Positions 9,331 through 19,961 of a stretch of DNA of 64,000 nt are shown one piece after another. Position numbers and translations under genes: made by a program. A model generated the notes under the pieces. It worked only from the letters and a program-made list of their open reading frames with translations. It did not search any database and was not told the DNA's origin. Location: NCBI GenBank assembly GCA_963829485.1, contig CAWHIK010000010.1, forward strand, positions 62,001-126,000, read 5' to 3'. Origin of the DNA: JBGPQJ01 sp963829485 (GTDB lineage: Bacteria; Chloroflexota; Anaerolineae; Anaerolineales; Villigracilaceae). Position 1 is the first letter of the stretch; every line of letters begins with the position of its first letter.

Positions 9331-11111
9331 TTGATGATTTTGACTAATAAAATCAGATTGGCCGTATTAGTCATCTGTTGTTATTTTTATGATTTGGTAA
9401 TCTTATTTATAGATCGCGCATCGTTTCTAGCGATCGATGGACAAAGGTATTATTCGTTATTTGATGACGCAATGATATCAATGCGGTATGCTTGGAATTT
9501 CGCTCATGGAGAAGGTTTGGTATGGAATCCAGGTGAGAGAGTGGAAGGTTACACCAACTTATTAATGGTTCTAGTTATGGCAATTCCGAATCTGTTTCTT
9601 GAGAAGAGGTTGGCAGTATTGGTTGTACAAATTCTTGGAGGTATATTTTTATTAATCAGTGCTTTTCTTATATTGAAATTTGCATTTCTAGATGAAGAAG
9701 ACGGTAATCCTGAATTGGCTCAATTAATTGCAACACTAAGCTTTATAAGTGTATTGTTTTATTATCCTCTTGCATTCTGGTCATTGATGGGAATGGAAAC
9801 CAGTTTGGTAGCCTTATTAATATTTGGAGGGCTCCTCGCTTATCTAGATTATTCGAAGAAGGGATACGTCTATTTTCTTATCGTGCTGCCAGTTCTACTT
9901 GGATTAGCTTATCTGGCTCGGCCAAATTCGCTTGTTTTCGCACTAGTAATTTTATTTATAGGTATGATGATAAATACCATTAGAGGCGAGGGGTTCTATG
10001 CAGGATTCCGTAGGGTCATTGTTCCGCTAGGAATTTTCGTATTATTCCCTTTGGGGCAATTACTTTTCCGCTACTTATATTACGGTGAATTTGTGCCCAA
10101 TACCTATATATTAAAAGTGGTTGGGATTCCTCTGGGGGTTAGATCAGTAGTGGAATTAATTTTATTGCCCCATTCCTGTTATCGGTTGGATTAGTACTAT
10201 TAGTTGCAATTCTTGGGGTAATTCTTAGGCGAAAAAGAACCGATGTTCTTGTTATGGCAATTTTTTTGGGGTTAATTTTATACCAAGTATATGTTGGTGG
10301 AGATGCTTGGCCATATTGGCGAATAATCGCCCCGTCTATACCTCTACTTATGATTGTATATATTCGGTCGAGCACCTTGATTTTTCCTTTACAGCAAAAG
10401 GATATTGGGAAAGGTTACTTGACCCGTATCTTGATTGTCCTTTTCGGTATCAATTTTATTATCACTAGATTTGTAGGTGAAAATGCCAGGTTAAATCCTG
10501 GGATAGGTCCAGCTGATCTGCTATTAATTATTTTTGGAATACTCGTTATTCTAATAGGCTTTTTGGTTCCTTGGATATATGGCCTATTTACTATAAAGGT
10601 CAGTCTTAAACTTCATATACTTATATTTACCGGATTGGCGATTTTGTCAATCAACCTCGCATTTATTCCAGAAATAATTCTTAGGGTCAGACCATACACA
10701 GTCGAAGAAAATATTATCATGGTAAATAAAGCAATTGCAATCTCCGAAGTCACCACAAAAGACGCTTCCGTTGGAGTTATTTATGGAGGCGCAATTCCAT
10801 ACTTCACTGGTCTTTATGCTATCGATTTTCTAGGCAAGTCTGATAAAAATATAGCTACTTTACCACCTGATTTGACAGGCTCAGTTGGCTGGTATGGAAT
10901 GTTAAGCACACCAGGACACAATAAATATGACCTAAATTATTCAATTATTAAGCTTAAGCCAACTTACATTCAAACTGCTCAATGGGGAGTCCAGAACATA
11001 ATTGATTGGGTAAATTTGCATTACAAAACAGTAAATTATAAGGGAATTCAACTGACGTTAAAGAAAAATGATCCTAATGTTTTGTGGTTAAAGTTAGGCA
11101 TTGATAATTAA
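9331..11111 (+). CDS. Multi-pass membrane glycosyltransferase-like protein (GT-C type), frameshifted
   Basis: About 593 residues after repair, mostly hydrophobic with some ten membrane segments and a soluble C-terminus. The first external loop carries 'DDAMISMRYAWNFAHGEGL' and 'WNPGERVEGYTNLLMVLVM', the acidic loop pattern of GT-C enzymes of the arabinofuranosyl- and mannosyltransferase type that use polyprenyl-phosphate sugars. Near 10140 the frame is lost ('LGVRSVVELIL') and resumes as 'ISSGINFIAPFLLSVGLVLL'; one missing A (gttaga-tcag) explains it. The tail 'GVIYGGAIPYFTGLYAIDFLG' is the soluble domain seen in these proteins. The gene is AT-rich like the 1-7 kb locus, suggesting it belongs to the same exchangeable glycan module, separated by the IS, tRNA and creatininase genes. 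Confidence 0.7.
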
Positions 11112-11215
11112 AACTTATCAATCGGGCAATTTTTGAATTGGATAATTTACTGCGATGTAACCAGTATTGCATAGTATGAATAGTTTTCATTTACCGGCTT
11201 TGCGTTATACCCAAA

Positions 11216-11260
11216 CAACAAACCATCGCCGATCAATGAACACGAGGCGATGGTTTGTTG
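11216..11260. terminator. Bidirectional transcription terminator
   Basis: A perfect 15-bp inverted repeat (11216-11230 with 11246-11260, arms CAACAAACCATCGCC and GGCGATGGTTTGTTG) followed by TTT, between two convergent genes. It can serve both the membrane glycosyltransferase and acnA. Confidence 0.75.
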
Positions 11261-11276
11261 TTTACTCGATGGGGGC

Positions 11277-13996
11277 TTACTTGACTAAATTTCGCAGCAC
11301 GGTGTGCAGGATTCCGCCATTGCGAAAATAGTTTACTTCAACAGGCGTATTCAACAGCGCTTGCGCTTTGAATTCGATCACCTTACCGTCCGGTTTGACC
11401 GCCTTCACGGTCAACAAACTCTGTGGGCTAAGATCGTCATTAATCCCTTCGATGTGGAAGACCTCATCGCCTTTCAATCCCAGCAATTCGGCATTCTGCC
11501 CATCTACATAACGAAGCGGCAGCACACCCATGCCCACAAGGTTCGAGCGGTGGATGCGCTCAAAGGACTCGGCGATGACCGCCTTCACGCCCTGAAGCAT
11601 CGGACCTTTGGCTGCCCAGTCCCGGCTGGATCCCGTGCCGTATTCCTTGCCGGCGAGAATGATTGCCGGCACTTTTTCCGCCTGATATTTCAGTGCAGCG
11701 TCGAAAATGGACATTTCCTCGCCGCCGGGCAAGTGCCGTGTCAGGTTGCCTTCCCTGGGAGCGACCAGCTGGTTCTTCAGCCGGATGTTGGCAAACGTAC
11801 CGCGCGCCATCACCTGGTCATTGCCGCGCCGCGCGCCATAGGAATTGAAGTAAGCCGGAGCCACATCCTGCTCCTGAAGGAATTTCCCTGCCGGGCTGTC
11901 CGCGGCAATGTTTCCGGCGGGGGAAATGTGGTCGGTCGTGATCGAGTCGCCGAACATGCCCAGGACACGCGCCGATTTGATTTCCTTGACCGAACCGGCT
12001 TTGAGGGAAATGTCCTGAAAATAAGGCGGATGGTGAATGTAGGTGGATTTCTCGTCCCACTCGTACAGGTCGCCGCCGGTCACTTTGATATCCTGCCACA
12101 TCTCGGAACCGCTGAAGACATCCGCATATTTATCCTTGAACATTTCAGCTTTGACGTTGGCTGATACCCCATCTTTGACCTCCTGCTGGGTCGGCCACAA
12201 GTCCTTGAGGTAGACCGGCATGCCGTCGCTGCCTGTGCCGATGGGTTCAGTGGTCAGGTCAATATCCACTGTACCGGCGAGCGCATAGGCGACTACCAGA
12301 GGGGGAGATGCAAGATAATTGGCTTTTACCAAAGGGTGAACGCGCCCTTCAAAGTTGCGGTTACCGGATATGACTGCTGCAGCGACCAGGTCAGAACCAG
12401 TCACGGCCTTGGCTACTTCGCCGGGCAGCGGACCGGAGTTTCCGATGCAGGTTGTACAGCCGTAAGCGATGACGTTAAATCCGAGTTTGGACAACGGCTC
12501 AAGCAGGTTTGCCTTCTGCAAATACTCGGTCACCACGCGCGAACCGGGGGCGAGGGATGTCTTGACGAAGGGTTTTACCGTCAATCCTTTCTCGACCGCC
12601 TTCTTTGCCACCAACCCTGCGGCGACGAGCACTGAAGGGTTGGATGTGTTCGTGCAGGAGGTAATGGCGGCGATGACCACGGTTCCATGTTTGAGTTGTT
12701 GTTGTCCTCCATTGGCCGCCCCTGCGGCGAAGACTTGGGGGTGCCATAGGTTGCTTCGCGAGTCAGCGCATCTCCCGAGAGTTCATACCCGCGCTCTTTC
12801 ACTGGAGCCGACAGCGCTTTTCGGAAAGTATCCTTCATGTCCGAAAGTGCCACGCGGTCCTGAGGCCGCTTGGGACCTGCCAGCGATGGCACAACCGAAC
12901 CCAGATCAAGTTCCAGGGTGTCGGTAAATTCCGGTTCGGGCGAGGCAGCTTCCCGGAAGAGTCCCTGGGCGCGCAGGTAAGCCTCGGTGAGTTGAACAGT
13001 CTCCTCAGAGCGGCCGGTCAGGCGCATGTAGCGGAGCGTTTCTTCATCCACCGGGAAGTAACCCATTGTCGCGCCGTATTCGGGAGCCATGTTGGCGATC
13101 GTCGCTCGGTCCGTCAGCGACATGCTCGCCAGTCCCTCGCCATAAAACTCGACGAACTTGTCCACCACGCCTTTCTTGCGCAGCATTTGGGTGACAGTGA
13201 GGACAAGGTCCGTGGCGGTTACACCTTCCTTTAGCTTTCCATGGAGTTGGAAGCCGATCACATCCGGCAGGAGCATGTCCATAGGCTGGCCAAGCATGAC
13301 GGCTTCGGCTTCGATACCGCCCACGCCCCAGCCTGCCACGCCCAATCCATTGATCATCGTCGTGTGAGAGTCTGTGCCGACCACTGTGTCAGGGAAAGCC
13401 AGAGTGTCGCCGCCTTCCATCTTGGTCATCACGACATCAGCCAGGTATTCGAGATTGACCTGGTGCACGATACCGGTCATCGGCGGGACGACACGGAAGT
13501 TACTGAAAGCCTTCTGCCCCCACTTAAGAAACTCGTATCGCTCGCGGTTGCGCAGGAATTCCATTTCCGTGTTGCGGTTGAGGGCATCGCCGGTGGCGAA
13601 GAAATCCACCTGGATCGAATGGTCGATGACCAGGTCCACGGGGACGAGGGGATTGATCTTTTTCGGATCGCCCCCCAGCCGGGCAACGGCTGCGCGCATG
13701 GCTGCGAGATCGACGATGGCCGGCACACCGGTGAAGTCCTGCATCACCACGCGGGCTGGCAGGAAGGGAATACCCGGGCGCGCGCCCTTGGAAGTCCAGG
13801 AGGCGATATTCTTTACATCATCCTGCGTGATTTCCCTGTCATTACATTGGCGGAGTGCTGCCTCGAGCAATATGCGGATTGAATAGGGTAAACGTTTAAG
13901 GTTGGTTAACCCGGCTTTTTCGAGTGCACCCAACTGAAAATAGATATATTTCTTGTTCCCAACGTTTAATGTGTCGCGCGAATTGAAAAAATCCAT
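11277..13996 (-). CDS. acnA: Aconitate hydratase A (aconitase), one frameshift
   Basis: Interconverts citrate and isocitrate in the TCA cycle using a [4Fe-4S] cluster. About 906 residues after repair, normal for AcnA. Visible motifs: 'VMQDFTGVPAIVDLAAMR', 'VDLVIDHSIQVDFF', 'VGTDSHTTMINGLGVAGWGV' in the N-terminal part; cluster ligands 'SCTNTSNPSVL' and 'GCTTCIGNSGPL'; then 'DSITTDHISPAGNI', 'RGTFANIRLKN' and 'YGTGSSRDWAAKG' in the swivelling C-terminal domain. The frame breaks at 12737-12741, a run of five G on the plus strand where six restore the reading 'QVFAAGAANGG'. This is a classic homopolymer error, so the enzyme is probably functional. The start ATG at 13996 is preceded by AGGAG. Adenosine deaminase and secA lie upstream on the same strand. 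Confidence 0.95.
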
Positions 13997-14074
13997 GATC
14001 CAGCTTGACTCCTTTGATTTAGTATCAACGCCGTTCCAATCACGGCGGTTCAAATTGCTAACGTACTGGTCTGG

Positions 14075-15115
14075 TCAACGAAACTGCCTGTCTAGCTGTT
14101 CGACCAATTTCAGCTTCTCGGGTTCCTGCAGGAACGATGAACGCGCAGCTGCGAGAATACAATTTTGGACGGTCTCCCTGGAGAGCCCAAGAATCTCCTC
14201 GGCCACCTTGTACTCATTGCTCAACGTGATCTGCGATATGCTTGGGTCGTCCGTGTTGAGAGTCACATTCAAGCCGGCATCGATCATCTTCTTCAAGGGG
14301 TGTTGTGCCAATTCCTTCACCACTCCTGTCTGAAAATTACTGGTAACACACACTTCGAAGCACGTCTGACGGTCTCTGGCAAGAGAAACTGTGTACTCGT
14401 CCTCCAGGACTCGCACGCCGTGCCCGATACGGTCTGCCTCGAACTGGTCGATAGCCTGGCGGATGTTCTCCGGTCCGCCCCACTCTCCGGCGTGGACAGC
14501 CACTTTCAATCCGGATTGCCTGGCCTCGCGGAAAATGCCGATAAAAGGCTCAGCTGGGAATTGGGCTTCATTCCCTGCCAGGTCCAACCCGACGATGCCG
14601 TAATCCATCTTCGCAGCAGACAGCCAGGCCACCTGTTCAGCCAGCTCTACGCTTTCGTGCCGGTTGACGCTGGGGATGAGCTTCACCTTGATTCCAAATT
14701 TTCTCGACGCCTCCAGGGTACTCTCACAGACCCAGTCCACAACATCCGCCAAAGGGAAGCGCTCTGCGCGGCTGAGAGCCACCGGGGTGAATCGCAGCTC
14801 CATGTACCTGACATTATCCTTCGCAGCATCCTCAACAGCTTCCTGTGTCACGCGATGAATGACTTCCGGCGAGCGGTAGAACAGGCGCAGGGTGTTGAAC
14901 TTGGCGAGGAAATTCTCAAAATTATAGGGTTCCTCGCGCTGCACCTGCACCAGTGTGCTCAGCCGCATCAGGCTGGTCGGCACCGTGATGGAGTGCTGCC
15001 TGGCTATGTCGATCAAGGTACTGACGCGCAGGGAGCCTTCCAGATGGCGGTGTAACTCCACCTTGGGCATGGTTTCGATGGTAAGCGCTTTTTTTCCGAA
15101 AAGCTTTTCCAGCAT
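14075..15115 (-). CDS. add: Adenosine deaminase
   Basis: Deaminates adenosine (or adenine; the families are close) in purine salvage. 346 residues, normal length. Zinc and catalytic motifs are complete: 'PKVELHRHLEGSL' (H-x-H, residues 17-29), 'VAVHAGEWGGPENI' (His plus catalytic Glu), 'ADRIGHGVRVLED' and 'LNVTLNTDDPSIS' (the Asp pair). 'LTIETMPKVELHRHLEGSL' and the 'HAGE' spacing fit adenosine deaminase better than AMP deaminase, but adenine deaminase cannot be excluded by eye. The frame is intact. It sits between acnA and secA on the same strand with gaps of about 80 bp on each side. Confidence 0.9.
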   Translation of the reverse strand: MLEKLFGKKALTIETMPKVELHRHLEGSLRVSTLIDIARQHSITVPTSLMRLSTLVQVQREEPYNFENFLAKFNTLRLFYRSPEVIHRVTQEAVEDAAKDNVRYMELRFTPVALSRAERFPLADVVDWVCESTLEASRKFGIKVKLIPSVNRHESVELAEQVAWLSAAKMDYGIVGLDLAGNEAQFPAEPFIGIFREARQSGLKVAVHAGEWGGPENIRQAIDQFEADRIGHGVRVLEDEYTVSLARDRQTCFEVCVTSNFQTGVVKELAQHPLKKMIDAGLNVTLNTDDPSISQITLSNEYKVAEEILGLSRETVQNCILAAARSSFLQEPEKLKLVEQLDRQFR

Positions 15116-15192
15116 GACCTCGCGCGTGAGCAGTTGCTTTTGGGAAGGAAACTGGACAGACTAGCAGACTAGCGGACTAGTTGACCAATGGA

Positions 15193-18100
15193 CTAATGCC
15201 GTTTTCTCTTCTTCCTGGCCGGAGCATTTTCCTGAGGCACAGGTTGGGAGTCCTCCTGGGCGGCTTCCGCCTCAGTTGCAACCGGCTGAGCCTGTGTCAG
15301 GCTGAACTGGCGAGGCTGGTAGGAGAACATGCGCCGGATGACGGCGGTGCGAATGTCGCGCAGCAGTTCCTGGAACATCTCAGAGGCTTTGCTCTTGTAT
15401 TGTACCAACGGGTCGCGTTGCCCGTAGGCTTCCAGGCCGATCGAGACACGCAACGCCTCGATTCGAGTCAAATAATCCACCCAGAGTTCGGTGATGGCTC
15501 CGAGCAGGATGCGGCGGTAAAGCTCGGTCATGGTGCGTGTGCCGATCGCATTTTCAACTTCCTTGCGCTGGTCATCGGCCAGGCTGGTGAGTGACGCCGA
15601 GGCGGGGACCGTTTCAGGCAGGAGATTACCGATGCCGAGTTCGGCGACGAGCGATGCGTTCTGGCTCAACCGGGCGTACTCCGCCTGCCCAAAGGATTTC
15701 CGCAGAGTCTCCTGGGCTTCTTCCAGATGGTTGAGAACATCGTCGGTGAGGTCGGCGGGATCACGCTCTCCAAGAAGATGAGCCGCGTGAAAGACATAGC
15801 CAAAACGCTGGTAGACCTGCTGCACTTGTCGGTGCGTCTTCGCATCGAAGGCGGTACGCACGCCCTGCGAGAGCGAACCCAGGATGCGGATCATGCCCGA
15901 GGTGTCTGCTTCTGTGACGTTCTCACGCGCCAGCAGTGCATCCAGGTCACGGACGATCTGGCCGTTCTCACCCACCAAACGCGTGTAGCGTTTTTCCAGG
16001 CCACGGGTCGTGGCTTCGAGGATATGTTCCGAAGCCAGCTTCCATTCCTCACGCAGGAGCTGGTCCTTGTTCACATCGAGAGGTTCACCGAGGCGCAGTT
16101 CGATCCCACCCACAAGCCGTACAACCGCGAGATTGGTCAATACTGTTTCGATCTGAGACTTGACCGGCTCGTCCAGCTCGCGCGGATCGTCACGCAGGTC
16201 ACGCAATTGGTCGGCGGAAAGGCGAACGGGCAGGCGGATGGCGGTCTGTAATTCCTCCTGCAATTCCTGCGGGCGCCGGGTGGAATTCTCTTCATTATCG
16301 GACAAGCCTTCCAGGAAGGTGTCCAGCGTATCGAACCGTTCCTGCAGCTGATTTCAGACTTAAGCCGGCAGTCTCGATTTGGTTTTCGAGGTTGCTCTGG
16401 AAATGTGCCTGTTCGGTTTCGACGGCATTCCGGATTTGTGCGAGAAGCACATCCCGCGGCGGCTGGTTGGACTGGCTTAATTCGTCGAGCAGCAGGCGAT
16501 AGGTGAACGAGGGGAAGACACCGCCCTGGATACCGAACGGTGGTTGGACCTGGTCCAGCCAGGCCAGCAGTTTCCACGGTCCTTCTGAGTCCTTGAGCGA
16601 TTCGGGGACGCGCTGCTGGATCTCGGCGCGTAAAAGTTCGAGGACATCGTCGTGCAGATCGTCCTTGGTGAAGACGCGGTCACGTTGTTCGTAGATGCGC
16701 TTGCGCTGGGCGTTGAGCACATCGTCATATTCCAGCAGATGTTTTCTGACGTCAAAGTTGGCTCCCTCCACCCGGTGTTGGGAGGATTCGATCAGGTTGC
16801 CGACGATGCGATTCTCCAGCGGGAGCGAGTCGTCCACCTGCAAACGCTGCATCAACCCGCCAACCTGCTGCCCGGAAAACAGGCGCATCAGATCGTCTTC
16901 GAGCGACAGGTAAAAACGCGAGGAGCCGGGATCGCCCTGACGGGCGGCGCGTCCGCGCAGCTGGTTGTCGATGCGGCGGGCTTCGTGGCGTTCCGAGCCG
17001 ATGACATGGAGTCCGCCGAGGGTCTTGACCATTTCCATATCGTCAAAATACTGAAGGAAGTACTTGACCTCAATATCATAGATGCCATAAAGCCCAGGGT
17101 CCATTTCCTGGATGGCTTTGCGCCGTTCCTGCAAGGTCATATCGTAGGGGTCGGAATATCCGGCTTTTCTCAGGACGCGGTTGACGGACGTGACCACTTC
17201 CTCGGCCATCTCTCCGCCCAGCTTGATGTCCACACCGCGGCCGGCCATGTTGGTGGCAATCGTGACGGCGCCAAAGGCACCCGCCCCGGCAATGATCTGG
17301 CTTTCTTCGGTATGCCGGCGGGCGTTCAACACCTGGTGGGGGATGCCTCCCTGTAGGGCGGCCTTCAACCGGGGTGCGTATTCCTGATTCAGATTCAGGA
17401 TATCCAGCATCGTCCCCAGATTGGAGTCGTCTTCCGGGTTGAGCGACAGGTTGAGGGGCTTTCCGTATTGCTGACGGAGCGTCCCCACGTCCAGATTTTC
17501 AAGGGGATCGTTCAGCATGACCAGCTCGGGGATCAGCCGTCCATCCTCTTCGCGGTTGTTCTGCTGCATCCATGTGCGGCGGATGAGGAGAGTCTGCGCG
17601 AGGCGGCGGACGGGTTCAGCCCGCAGGCGCTGGGAAAGGTGGTCCGAGCTTTCGACGGAGGTAGTGCCGACCAGCATCGGGCGTCCCATGACATGGTTGC
17701 GCAATATCTCGAGCACGATGGCGCGCAGTTTGGCTTCGACGGTGCGATAGACGAGGTCGGGGTAATCCTTGCGGCGGTAATAAAGCGGGGTCTTCCCGAT
17801 GTCGTCGCGTTTTGCGAAATAGTTGAACTTGTAACCGAACTCGTCCTTGGCGGTGATCTCGATCAGTGAGGAGTCGGTGCGCGCCGCCTGGTATTCCAGA
17901 TTGGTGGGGATGGGCAGGACGTCGAGCTTGTAGATCTTGAAGAATTCCTCCGCCTCGGTCAAAGCTGTACCGGTCATGCCCGCCAGCTTGGTGTACATGC
18001 GGAAGTAATTCTGGATGGTAATGGTCGCGTAGGTGACGTTCTCCGGCTCGACCTTGACGCCCTCTTTCGCCTCGACAGCCTGATGGAGGCCGTCCGACCA

Positions 18101-19183
18101 GCGCCTTCCGGGCATCAGGCGTCCGGTGAACTCGTCCACGATGATGACCTTACCGCCCTGGACGAGATAATCCTTGTTGCGCTTGAAAACGAACTGGGCA
18201 CGCAGTGCCTGTTCGAGGTAACCCATCGTGCGTGCCTGCTCGGGAGTCACGTCCTCGGGGCGGTCGGGATCGTGCAGGGGAGTCCCGAGTAATTGCTCGA
18301 CGTGGGCGATGCCGATCTCATTCAGATTTACGGAGCGGTCTTTTTCGTTTACTTCGTAATCCTCGGGCTTCAGCGCGCGGACCACCTGTGCCATTTTTCC
18401 ATACCATTCCAGGTCGCCCGAAGCCGGGCCGGAGATGATCAGCGGTGTGCGGGCTTCATCGATCAGCACATTGTCCACTTCGTCGACGATGGCAAAGTGA
18501 TGGCCGCGCTGCACGCGGTCGTTAATGCTGTAGGTCATGTTATCGCGCAGATAATCGAAGCCGAACTCGCTGTTGGTGCCGTAGGTGATGTCCGCTTCAT
18601 AAGCCAGGCGGCGGTCCACCAGTTTCAGGTGATTCTTGTCCTCCTGGGATGATTCGCGTTCGGGGTCGTAGACGTAGGCTTTCTTGCCGTTCTCAGTGCT
18701 GGCGGCCATTTGCAGGATGCCTACCGTGAGGCCAAGCGCCTGGAAGATGGGCGCCATCCAGCGGGCATCACGCCGGGCGAGGTAATCGTTGACCGTGATG
18801 AGGTGAGTGCCTTTACCCGTCAGGGCGTTCAGATACAACGGAAGTGTGGCGACGAGAGTCTTGCCCTCGCCGGTGCGCATTTCGGAGATGTTACCGCGAT
18901 GGAGCACAACTCCACCGATCAATTGCACGTCGTAGTGGCGCAGTCCAATGGTGCGCTTGCTCGCCTCGCGGACGGCCGCAAAGGCTTCAGGCAGCAGGTC
19001 GTCCAGGGTTTCGTCCTTTTCCAGGCGGGCGCGGAATTCCCCGGTTTTGGCGCGTAAATTTTCGTCGCTCAGGGCTTCATACGTCTCCTCAAGCGTGTTG
19101 ATCTGATCGATGATGGGGTAAATCTTTTCGATTTGTTTCTTGTTGGGGTCACCCCCAACCAGGTTGACGAATTTGGAAAGCAT
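15193..19183 (-). CDS. secA: Preprotein translocase ATPase SecA, enlarged and with one frameshift
   Basis: The motor that pushes unfolded preproteins through SecYEG. Walker A 'MRTGEGKT' lies at residues 102-109; then 'VNDYLARRDARWMAPIF', 'YGTNSEFGFDYLRDNM', 'VDEVDNVLIDEARTPLIISG', 'ITIQNYFRMYTKLAGMTGTA', 'IATNMAGRGVDIKLGG' and 'RQGDPGSSRFYLSLEDDL'. The first frame stops after 963 codons; the remainder, starting 'LQERFDTLDTFLEG' and ending with the SecA scaffold segment 'LWVDYLTRIEALRVSIGLEA', lies one base out of frame, with the shift near 16351. Repaired, SecA is about 1,330 residues, far longer than the usual 840-900. There are two insertions: about 85 residues in NBD2 before 'GIPHQVLNARRHTEE', and about 300 in the helical scaffold. 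The C-terminus 'PARKKRKRH' lacks the Cys-rich SecB-binding tail. Confidence 0.95.
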
Positions 19184-19312
19184 GAAAAATCCCTTTCGGA
19201 AGGGAAATTATAGCACGGCGCTTGAATGGATTTAATTAGATTATCGTAAGAAAATCGCCCTGTTCTGACAGGGCGGAGGCGACCGGTGATATTATTTTTG
19301 CGGAGTCGTGGA

Positions 19313-19951
19313 TTATCCATGGCGGGCTTCTTCAAAGGAGATGAAAGTTTCCAGCAGTGTTAACTGGATCTGGTCTGTGAAGGCAATGACGCGTGAAAGC
19401 AGTTGCCAGGCATCTTTTGAAGGAACATTCGAGTCGACCACCTGGTGCATGACCGCTTCGATCAGCGTGTTTCGGAAGAAAAGGAAGGCTCGCGTAGCCT
19501 CGGCGCTGTTCAACTTATACCTCTGCGCGCGGGAGGCATATTCATACCCCAAGGAGCGGGCTTCCGAGGTTCTGCCTTCATCATCTTCGGTCAGAAAATT
19601 CATAAGTCCTTGAGCGAGAACCCCGCCGCTTAAACGGTATTGAGCCCGTGCTTCCTGATCGAGTTTTTTATACCAGGCTTCCTCTTCGAGGCTTCCCTCC
19701 GCAATGTGAATACGGATCTGGCGCACCGCTGCCTTGAGCAACTCAACGGGAACCACCTGCTGCTCCTGCCGTTTTGACCGCGCCCAAAGCTCCACCTCGG
19801 ACCGTTTGTATCTGCGGTGCCCACCCGATGTGCGATATACGGGCAGCGCGCCCTGGTCCGACCAGCTGCGGATTGTACTGGGATGAACGCCTAAAATCCC
19901 AGCCGCCTCGCTCAGGGAAATCCAATCGTTGTCAATTCGTTTTTTTGTCAT
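19313..19951 (-). CDS. MerR/excisionase-type HTH regulator with a helical sensor-like C-terminal domain
   Basis: Residues 10-55 form a winged HTH of the MerR/excisionase type: 'WISLSEAAGILGVHPSTIR' and 'RTSGGHRRYKRSEVELWA' (numbered from the ATG). The remaining 150 residues are helical, with 'LSGGVLAQGLMNFLTEDD', 'LGYEYASRAQRYKLNSAEA' and 'FTDQIQLTLLETFISF'. This resembles the RsbR-N-like sensory helical bundle and is not a B12-binding domain. The start ATG at 19951 has 'gagga' upstream; GTG at 19957 is an alternative. It begins 10 bp after the stop of the PucC-family transporter and is surely co-transcribed with it, so it probably controls that transporter. The ligand is unknown. Confidence 0.75.
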   Translation of the reverse strand: MTKKRIDNDWISLSEAAGILGVHPSTIRSWSDQGALPVYRTSGGHRRYKRSEVELWARSKRQEQQVVPVELLKAAVRQIRIHIAEGSLEEEAWYKKLDQEARAQYRLSGGVLAQGLMNFLTEDDEGRTSEARSLGYEYASRAQRYKLNSAEATRAFLFFRNTLIEAVMHQVVDSNVPSKDAWQLLSRVIAFTDQIQLTLLETFISFEEARHG

Positions 19952-19961
19952 GAACACATCC

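Noticed and set aside
11304..12164. 286-codon plus-strand frame opposite acnA
   Set aside because: Antisense shadow of the C-terminal half of aconitase.
13241..13882. Long plus-strand frame of 213 codons opposite acnA
   Set aside because: Shadow of the GC-rich aconitase gene; its sequence has no family resemblance while the minus strand carries all aconitase motifs.
14165..15055. 296-codon plus-strand frame opposite the adenosine deaminase gene
   Set aside because: Antisense shadow; the deaminase active site is on the minus strand.
15193..16305. Separate unknown 370-residue gene downstream of secA
   Set aside because: Its end carries the SecA scaffold segment, and the missing link is found one base out of frame, so it is the C-terminal part of SecA.
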